Below, piece after piece: positions 4,819-9,656 of a stretch of 9,656 nucleotides of DNA. The stretch is from Bacillota bacterium. Lineage in GTDB: Bacteria > Bacillota > Dehalobacteriia > UBA4068. Position 1 is the first letter of the stretch. Every line of letters starts with the position of its first letter. The notes beneath the pieces are model-generated. The model was not told where the DNA came from. It saw nothing but the letters and a program-made list of their open reading frames with translations, and ran no database searches. Where the stretch lies: the NCBI GenBank assembly GCA_017439615.1, contig JAFSIU010000067.1:1-9656 (forward strand), written 5' to 3'. The translations under genes and the position numbers were made by a program.

Positions 4819-6561
4819 ATGCCCTATGACAGTTTCACACTCAAAGCTGTTGTCAATGAGATGCAGCAGCTTTGCGGTGCCAAAATAAATAAGATATATC
4901 AGCCTGATCGCTTCAGCATTGTGATGAAGATGCATGCTACGGGCAATTTTCGCCTGCTCATCAGCGCCCATCCGCAAAATGCGCGTATGCACCTTTCAAC
5001 CGCAGAAACAGAGAACCCCGCCAAAGCACCTGTTTTTTGTATGGTGCTGCGTAAATATCTTGAAAATGCCCGTCTGCGTGCCGTCAGCCAAATCCCCAAT
5101 GAGCGTATAGTCCGCCTTGATTTTTCCTATATCAATGAGCTTGGCGATGAAGCAGAATGCAGTATTATCGCCGAAATGATGGGCAAGCACAGCAATATCA
5201 TTCTTGTTAATGATAAAAATATCATCATCGATGGCATACGCCGCTATACCCATGCGGTCTCCCGCTATCGTCAGGTGCTTCCCAATGAGGAATATATTGC
5301 ACCTCCGCCGCAGAATAAGCCTTCATGGCAGGGGATGGACGCGGAACAGATTCTGACGCTTATGCAGGAACAGCAGGAGGGTGAAATCGTTCTCGAAAAG
5401 GCTCTTATGAACAGCTTTGCCGGCTTTTCACCCTTTGCGGCACGGGATATCGCGCACAAAGCAGGCTTGAAGGGGATGCCACTTGATGAGCTTGGTGTCT
5501 ATGAAGCAGCCCGCCTTTATGAAGAATTGCAAAAATATGCAGCAGAAAGCTATCAGCCCTGTGTGATGAAGCAGAACGGTGCGCTGAAGGATTTATATTG
5601 CTTTGTCCCTGCAGCCTGGCAGGAGGATGCAAGCTGCAGCATAGAAGAATTTGAAAGCATGAATGCCGCCTGTGATTATTTCTATGCCAATAAGGGCAGT
5701 GAGGACAGCTTTGATGCCCAGAAGCGTGAGCTTCTGAAGGTTGTCCGCACCTTTGCCGAAAAATCAGGCAAAAAGCTGGAGGCGCAAAAAGCCGAGCTTG
5801 CTACCGCCCAGAGCGGTGAAGAGTGGAAGGAAAAGGGCGATCTGCTGGCGGCAAATCTCTGGCAGGTGCAAAAGGGTATGACGAAAATCTCTCTGCCCGA
5901 TTTTTATCACGAAGGAGAACTGCGTGAGATAGAATTGCAGCCCGAGCTTTCTCCACAGGAGAATCTCAGCCGTTTTTATAAGCTCTATAACAAAATGAAA
6001 AATGCATCCCGCGAGATAATCAAGCATGTCGAAACCACAGAAGCGGAATATGAGTATCTGCTTTCAGTTGAGGCAGCGGCAGAGGATGCCGCAAATCCCG
6101 ATGAGCTTGAAGCTATCAAGGACGAGCTGCGCGAAAGCGGCTATCTCAAGGAACAGCGCAAAGCCAAGCAAAAGCCCAAAGCCCTGCCGCCCTTGGAGTT
6201 CACTTCTTCCGACGGCTTTACCATTTTGGTTGGCAGGAATAACAAACAAAATGACCAATTAACTCTCAAAATTGCGGCAAAAAATGATATCTGGCTGCAT
6301 ACGCAGAAAATCCACGGTTCACATGTCATCATACGTACAGAAGGCCGCGAGGTACCGATGCAAACAATTGAAGAAGCAGCGGCCTTGGCAGTTCTGCACA
6401 GCAAGGCCAAGGGCGGCGGCAAGGCACCTGTTGATTATACCGAAGTTTCACAGGTCAAAAAGCCGAACGGAGCCAAGCCCGGTATGGTCATATATTTCCA
6501 GCAAAAAACTATTCTTGCAGAAGGCGGCGAGCCACAGCAAAGCCTTTCAGCCAAAGCTTAA
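4819..6561 (+). CDS. rqcH: Rqc2 homolog RqcH (NFACT family, ribosome quality control)
   Basis: A 580-residue protein, near the usual 570. RqcH binds stalled 50S subunits carrying peptidyl-tRNA and recruits alanyl-tRNA to add alanine tails that mark the nascent chain for degradation. The NFACT-N domain starts at residue 1 (YDSFTLKAVVNEM), with the EMMGKHSNIIL segment at 119-129. A charged helical middle (about 280-470) fits the coiled-coil arms and linker. NFACT-R (DUF814) lies at about 475-570, with DIWLHTQKIHGSHV at 490-503. The start at 4819 is supported by AGGAGAAAGG upstream; the frame is open to 4792. The functionally important Asp-Arg pair of NFACT-N (D97/R98 in B. subtilis, from memory) appears as E95-R96. 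Older annotations call this family fibronectin-binding protein. The SLH gene follows after 18 nt. Confidence 0.95.
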   Translation: MPYDSFTLKAVVNEMQQLCGAKINKIYQPDRFSIVMKMHATGNFRLLISAHPQNARMHLSTAETENPAKAPVFCMVLRKYLENARLRAVSQIPNERIVRLDFSYINELGDEAECSIIAEMMGKHSNIILVNDKNIIIDGIRRYTHAVSRYRQVLPNEEYIAPPPQNKPSWQGMDAEQILTLMQEQQEGEIVLEKALMNSFAGFSPFAARDIAHKAGLKGMPLDELGVYEAARLYEELQKYAAESYQPCVMKQNGALKDLYCFVPAAWQEDASCSIEEFESMNAACDYFYANKGSEDSFDAQKRELLKVVRTFAEKSGKKLEAQKAELATAQSGEEWKEKGDLLAANLWQVQKGMTKISLPDFYHEGELREIELQPELSPQENLSRFYKLYNKMKNASREIIKHVETTEAEYEYLLSVEAAAEDAANPDELEAIKDELRESGYLKEQRKAKQKPKALPPLEFTSSDGFTILVGRNNKQNDQLTLKIAAKNDIWLHTQKIHGSHVIIRTEGREVPMQTIEEAAALAVLHSKAKGGGKAPVDYTEVSQVKKPNGAKPGMVIYFQQKTILAEGGEPQQSLSAKA

Positions 6562-6579
6562 AAGAACGGAGTGATCCTT

Positions 6580-8703
6580 ATGAAACGGTTAACAGTATTA
6601 TTAATGGCGGTATGCTTGATTCTGTCTATGTCCGCTGCAGCATTTGCAGCAGATGCCGATGCACTTGCTTCTGCTGACAGGCTTAATGCACTCGGCTTAT
6701 TCAATGGTATGGGTACAGATGCCAATGGCAAGCCTATTTATGCTCTTGAGCAGGTTCCGACAAGAGAACATGCAATAACCATGCTTGTCCGTATCCTGGG
6801 CAAGGAAGCGGAGGCTCTGGCAGGTACTTGGGAAATTCCCTTCACCGATGTTGCCGATTGGGCAAAGCCTTATGTCGGTTATGCCTATACTCACAAGCTT
6901 ACAAATGGCATCAGTGCTACTGAATTCGGCGGCAGCAGCACAGTCACCGCCACACAATATCTGACATTTGTTCTGCGTGCTCTTGGCTATGACAGCAGCG
7001 CTGATTTCAAATGGAATGCTGCATGGGAGCTCTCCGACAAGCTCGGTATCACAAGCGGAGAATACAATGCCGAAACAACAGAATTCCTGCGTGGGGATGT
7101 TACCATAGTTTCAAATTCCGCACTTGACATTCCCTTGAAGGGCAGTGATGACACTTTATTGCAGACTTTGCAGAATTCAGGTGCTGTTCCTGTTCTGCTG
7201 ACTGACGTAGAAAGCAGGGGACACAATCTGACATCCGGTAAGCCCGAGGGCGAAGCAAAAACTGTCCGCTTCACCTTTGATAACCGTTTGCCTGCTGCCG
7301 ATGAGGGATATATCTATGGCTATTCTATACAGCCGCTTGATAATGGATATACCCGTATAGGTATCGAATATGTAATGCCCGAAGGCATGGATATATATCT
7401 TTGCGATTATCCGAATCATAATATTTTCAGCTTTTGGACAGATTGGAAAACGAGCAATAAAAGAAGTGTTGTGCAGTTTGATCTGAGCAATAAGGATTTT
7501 GCAAAGGTAAAAACCATTTTATGTGTATTCAACAATGGTCCGGAGGGACAATACCATGGTCAATACATATATATACACGAAGAACAGACTGTTGAAATTA
7601 CCGGTGTCAGCGACGGCAAGCCTGTCGGTGCGGCAGAAGCGATAAATTATTCTGTCCTCAATGAGTTTACTCAGGATATTGGCATAATTCACAGCTATAC
7701 CAAGCAGCCGCTGGATAATGACAGAACCCGATTTGTTCTGGAATATACAATGCCTGCGGGCTTAAAAACAATTGTTTTTAATTCTCCTGATTCAGACAAA
7801 ATTGAAATAAGAGATGATCGCGCCACACCACAAACCAAGAATAAACTCATTTTCGACATCAAAAATGCGACTTTGGCAGAGATCGAATTGCTCACAGTAT
7901 CTTTTTACTCTTCCGACGACAAGAGTTTCTTGATCAGTACTGATATGGAAGCTGCACAGATATATCTTACTGACGGCAAGCCCGTCGGTGAAGCAAAAGC
8001 AATGGAAGCTTCTGTCCGGGATGAGCTTGCTGCAGGAACAGGCACCCTTCACAGTTTGATGATGCAGCCTCTTGACAATGGCTATACCCGGTTTTCCGTT
8101 GATTATACCCTTCCCGCAGGTAAGTATATAGCTGTTTTTGATGCGCCCAATGCTGATAATATCTCAGGCCGAATGCCTTCCACAACCAATGGTGCAAGGT
8201 CAAACCTTGTTTTTGATGTAAAAAACAGCGCCTTGGCTGCATCAGCAAACATGACTATCCAATTCTATACTTCTGACAACGACAGATTTTTTGTCATTTT
8301 GAATCTCAAATCCCCAAGCCAGGAAGCTCCAAACCAAGCGCCGAAAAGCCTTGTTACTGAAGGCAAGCCTGCAGGAGCCGCTCAGGCTGTCGATTATTTC
8401 ACCAAGGATTCTCTTTCTGCAGGTGCAGGCAATATCAACAGTCTGACCATGCAGCCTCTGGATAATGGCTATACACGCTTTGCTGTTGATTATAGTCTTC
8501 CCTCAAGTATGAATCTTTCTGTCTTCGATTCTCCTGATGGCGAAAAGATTTCAATACGGAAGTCCAATATCGAAAGCAGCGGCAGCCTTGTCTTTGATGT
8601 GGAAAACAGTGCATTGTCTGTAACTGAGCTTCTGGTCATAAAATTCTCTATAAGCGATGGCGAACGCTTTGCGGCTATGATAAACTTTGGCGAAAAACAA
8701 TGA
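6580..8703 (+). CDS. Secreted S-layer homology domain protein with four tandem repeats
   Basis: A 707-residue exported protein. A signal peptide is clear: MKRL, hydrophobic core at about 5-19, cleavage probably after AFA (23). Three degenerate SLH domains follow at about 28-76, 86-138 and 142-203 (for example PFTDVADWAKPYVGYAYTHKL and VTATQYLTFVLRALGY). SLH domains usually anchor proteins to pyruvylated cell-wall polymers. From residue 218, four tandem repeats begin at 218, 344, 464 and 593. Each starts with a GKP-G-A motif, contains QPLDNGYTR followed by an alternating strand and a YxxP turn, then VFDSPD-like and VFDVKNSAL-like segments. The repeats look beta-rich and I do not recognise their family. 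The ATG at 6580 is chosen over an in-frame GTG at 6571 because GGAG lies eight nt upstream. It is 18 nt from rqcH and ends before a strong terminator. Confidence 0.88.
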   Translation: MKRLTVLLMAVCLILSMSAAAFAADADALASADRLNALGLFNGMGTDANGKPIYALEQVPTREHAITMLVRILGKEAEALAGTWEIPFTDVADWAKPYVGYAYTHKLTNGISATEFGGSSTVTATQYLTFVLRALGYDSSADFKWNAAWELSDKLGITSGEYNAETTEFLRGDVTIVSNSALDIPLKGSDDTLLQTLQNSGAVPVLLTDVESRGHNLTSGKPEGEAKTVRFTFDNRLPAADEGYIYGYSIQPLDNGYTRIGIEYVMPEGMDIYLCDYPNHNIFSFWTDWKTSNKRSVVQFDLSNKDFAKVKTILCVFNNGPEGQYHGQYIYIHEEQTVEITGVSDGKPVGAAEAINYSVLNEFTQDIGIIHSYTKQPLDNDRTRFVLEYTMPAGLKTIVFNSPDSDKIEIRDDRATPQTKNKLIFDIKNATLAEIELLTVSFYSSDDKSFLISTDMEAAQIYLTDGKPVGEAKAMEASVRDELAAGTGTLHSLMMQPLDNGYTRFSVDYTLPAGKYIAVFDAPNADNISGRMPSTTNGARSNLVFDVKNSALAASANMTIQFYTSDNDRFFVILNLKSPSQEAPNQAPKSLVTEGKPAGAAQAVDYFTKDSLSAGAGNINSLTMQPLDNGYTRFAVDYSLPSSMNLSVFDSPDGEKISIRKSNIESSGSLVFDVENSALSVTELLVIKFSISDGERFAAMINFGEKQ
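7231..8700 (+). repeat. Four tandem coding repeats of about 120-129 residues
   Basis: Repeat units start at 7231, 7609, 7969 and 8356, so periods are 378, 360 and 387 nt. The best conserved segment encodes QPLDNGYTR (QPLDNDRTR in unit 2), at 7330-7356, 7705-7731, 8065-8091 and 8452-8478. Units 3 and 4 are the most alike; unit 1 is the most diverged. Unit 3 ends in a short proline/glutamine linker (PSQEAPNQAPKS). Confidence 0.85.
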
Positions 8704-8770
8704 GTTTTTGAAAATGTAATTTGAGCAGGATAAAGTAGTTTAGCAGAAGAAAAAGAACCTGCAAAAGGTT

Positions 8771-8810
8771 GATAAAAAAGCATTACCGATGTCGGTAATG
8801 CTTTTTTATC
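8771..8810. terminator. Bidirectional intrinsic terminator after the SLH gene
   Basis: A perfect palindrome: AAAAAAGCATTACCG pairs with CGGTAATGCTTTTTT around an ATGT loop, and the pairing continues into the outer GAT/ATC. The T-run on either strand makes it a terminator in both directions. It ends the rqcH-SLH unit and isolates ytxC. Confidence 0.9.
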
Positions 8811-8813
8811 GCT

Positions 8814-8842
8814 GCATTATCAAAGAGCTTTCGGCATATAAT
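8814..8842 (+). promoter_or_regulatory. Sigma-E-like promoter candidate of ytxC
   Basis: GCATTAT (8814-8820) matches 5 of 7 of the sigma-E -35 KMATATT. After 14 nt, CATATAAT (8835-8842) matches 7 of 8 of the -10 CATACAAT (consensus recalled from B. subtilis). It starts four nt beyond the terminator. The TATAAT core could also serve sigma-A, but no good sigma-A -35 is present. Confidence 0.45.
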
Positions 8843-8869
8843 ATCCGGAAGTAAGATGTGAGGTGCAAT

Positions 8870-9613
8870 ATGGATTTTATTTTTGCAGGCGGCAGTGTTT
8901 ATTCCGCGGAAGTATTTGCCGCGCAATATGACTTACAGGTTCAGGGAGATATATGCTTTGCCAATGGCTATTCTTATTATGCTTTTTCGGTGATGCTGGC
9001 TGATTTTATGCTCGGCAGGGGAATGGAGCTGAGAATAAAATCTTTGCTCAAAAAGAGACTGCCCGAATTGAGCGATGAAAAGAAGCAGTTGATTATTGTA
9101 CAGACTATGGAACTGCTGCAGCAGGAGGATTTGTACGGCAGTATTTATGCAGGCAGAGGACGCTATGCACGAATGCAGAAGGAAATAGAAGCCTGCCTGC
9201 TGCAGAGCCTTTGCTTCAATGCCGCAGGCTTTGAACGTTTCCGTATGCATGGCTTTGAGCAATATCTTACTGCACTTATGTCTCTTGAATTACAGAAGCT
9301 TTTATATATTGAAGAGGATGAGGAATATTATGAGCTTCTGCGTGATTTTATGAAGGGAAGAGGCAGCGGCTATGAATCCATCAAGCTGATACTGAAAGCA
9401 AATGGAAACTATCTTTTGCAGGGGAAATGTGAATATGGTATGATGAGCCTGGAGGGCGGCAGAGTATCGGGATTTATGGATATGATTATCACCAGCCTGC
9501 TTTGTCTTGCACCTTGTGCATTGGAGATTGAGCAGGAAAAACTGCTTCCTCAATATCGTCTGCTTCTCAAAGATCTGCAGCACATTTTCGGCGAGAAGCT
9601 GCAAATACTCTAA
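8870..9613 (+). CDS. ytxC: Sporulation protein YtxC family
   Basis: A 247-residue protein without a clear signal peptide or membrane helix. The C-terminal half has the YtxC-like pattern: GFERFRMHGFEQYL (120-133), EEDEEYYELLRDFM (148-161), a variable hinge, then MDMIITSLLCLAP (203-215) and a basic-acidic C-terminal helix. YtxC-like proteins are found in spore formers; their molecular role is unknown. The ATG at 8870 is chosen because GAGGTG lies four nt upstream, similar to the start of the PRC-barrel gene; an in-frame GTG at 8858 is the alternative and would add four residues. In many relatives ytxC precedes thrS, which would lie beyond the right edge here. A sigma-E-like promoter lies upstream. 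Confidence 0.87.
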   Translation: MDFIFAGGSVYSAEVFAAQYDLQVQGDICFANGYSYYAFSVMLADFMLGRGMELRIKSLLKKRLPELSDEKKQLIIVQTMELLQQEDLYGSIYAGRGRYARMQKEIEACLLQSLCFNAAGFERFRMHGFEQYLTALMSLELQKLLYIEEDEEYYELLRDFMKGRGSGYESIKLILKANGNYLLQGKCEYGMMSLEGGRVSGFMDMIITSLLCLAPCALEIEQEKLLPQYRLLLKDLQHIFGEKLQIL

Positions 9614-9656
9614 AAAAGCTGCCCATAAGACGGGGCATCATAAGACAGTTACAAAC
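9614..9656 (+). other. Non-coding tail after ytxC with small hairpin and 8-bp direct repeat
   Basis: TGCCC (9620-9624) can pair with GGGCA (9633-9637). CATAAGAC occurs twice (9624-9631 and 9639-9646). No T-run follows the hairpin within the window. It may be the beginning of a leader for the next gene, but too little is present to say. Confidence 0.3.

Noticed and set aside
4756..4992. Minus-strand open frame upstream of the sigma-G fragment, checked as a possible missing N-terminal half
   Set aside because: Its translation has none of the sigma region 2 features and it lies opposite rqcH.
8756..8770. Small hairpin AACCT/AGGTT before the main terminator
   Set aside because: Only 5 bp and no T-run; the strong palindrome at 8771-8810 explains termination here.

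Overview
The window looks like chromosome from an anaerobic, endospore-forming member of the Firmicutes (Clostridia or a close relative). The evidence is a cluster of sporulation genes (YlmC/YmxH-type PRC-barrel protein, SpoIIR, a sigma-G fragment, YtxC), strong AGGAGG-type ribosome binding sites, moderate GC, and an S-layer-homology surface protein. Species cannot be named from the sequence. I see no rRNA, tRNA, CRISPR array, insertion sequence or phage gene.

Left part (1-1468): a minus-strand operon runs off the left edge, with nrdR followed by a HlyD/biotinyl-lipoyl-type membrane protein. The nrdR promoter carries two good matches to NrdR boxes with centres 31 bp apart, so nrdR probably represses itself. 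The plus-strand PRC-barrel gene (1469-1783) diverges from it.

Middle part (1784-4748): a minus-strand block. In transcription order it holds a sigma-G fragment, spoIIR, a strong hairpin, an ACT-domain gene (UPF0237) and a PFL/DUF711 gene (UPF0210), ending at an intrinsic terminator. ACT and PFL are a classic conserved pair. SpoIIR is the forespore signal that triggers pro-sigma-E processing. The sigma-G ORF holds only regions 3 and 4; homology begins abruptly at the PMIIGEIRR segment and about 95 N-terminal residues (region 2) are absent. A perfect 9-bp-arm inverted repeat sits exactly at this breakpoint.

Right part (4749-9656): plus strand. rqcH (ribosome-associated quality control, alanine tailing) has its promoter just beyond the sigma-G breakpoint. 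It is followed after 18 nt by a secreted protein with three SLH domains and four tandem repeats of about 120 residues, then a long bidirectional terminator, then ytxC with a sigma-E-like promoter. The last ~40 bases are non-coding.

The most interesting point is the sigma-G breakpoint. In related spore formers, sigE-sigG-ylmC-nrdR form a conserved neighbourhood. Here sigG (C-terminal part), nrdR and hlyD keep the same relative orientation, but spoIIR, ACT and PFL lie between them, ylmC is flipped, and the upstream half of sigG (with sigE and spoIIGA) is replaced by rqcH. This is either an old rearrangement, a split or programmed-rearrangement sigma factor, or an assembly junction; the sequence alone cannot decide.
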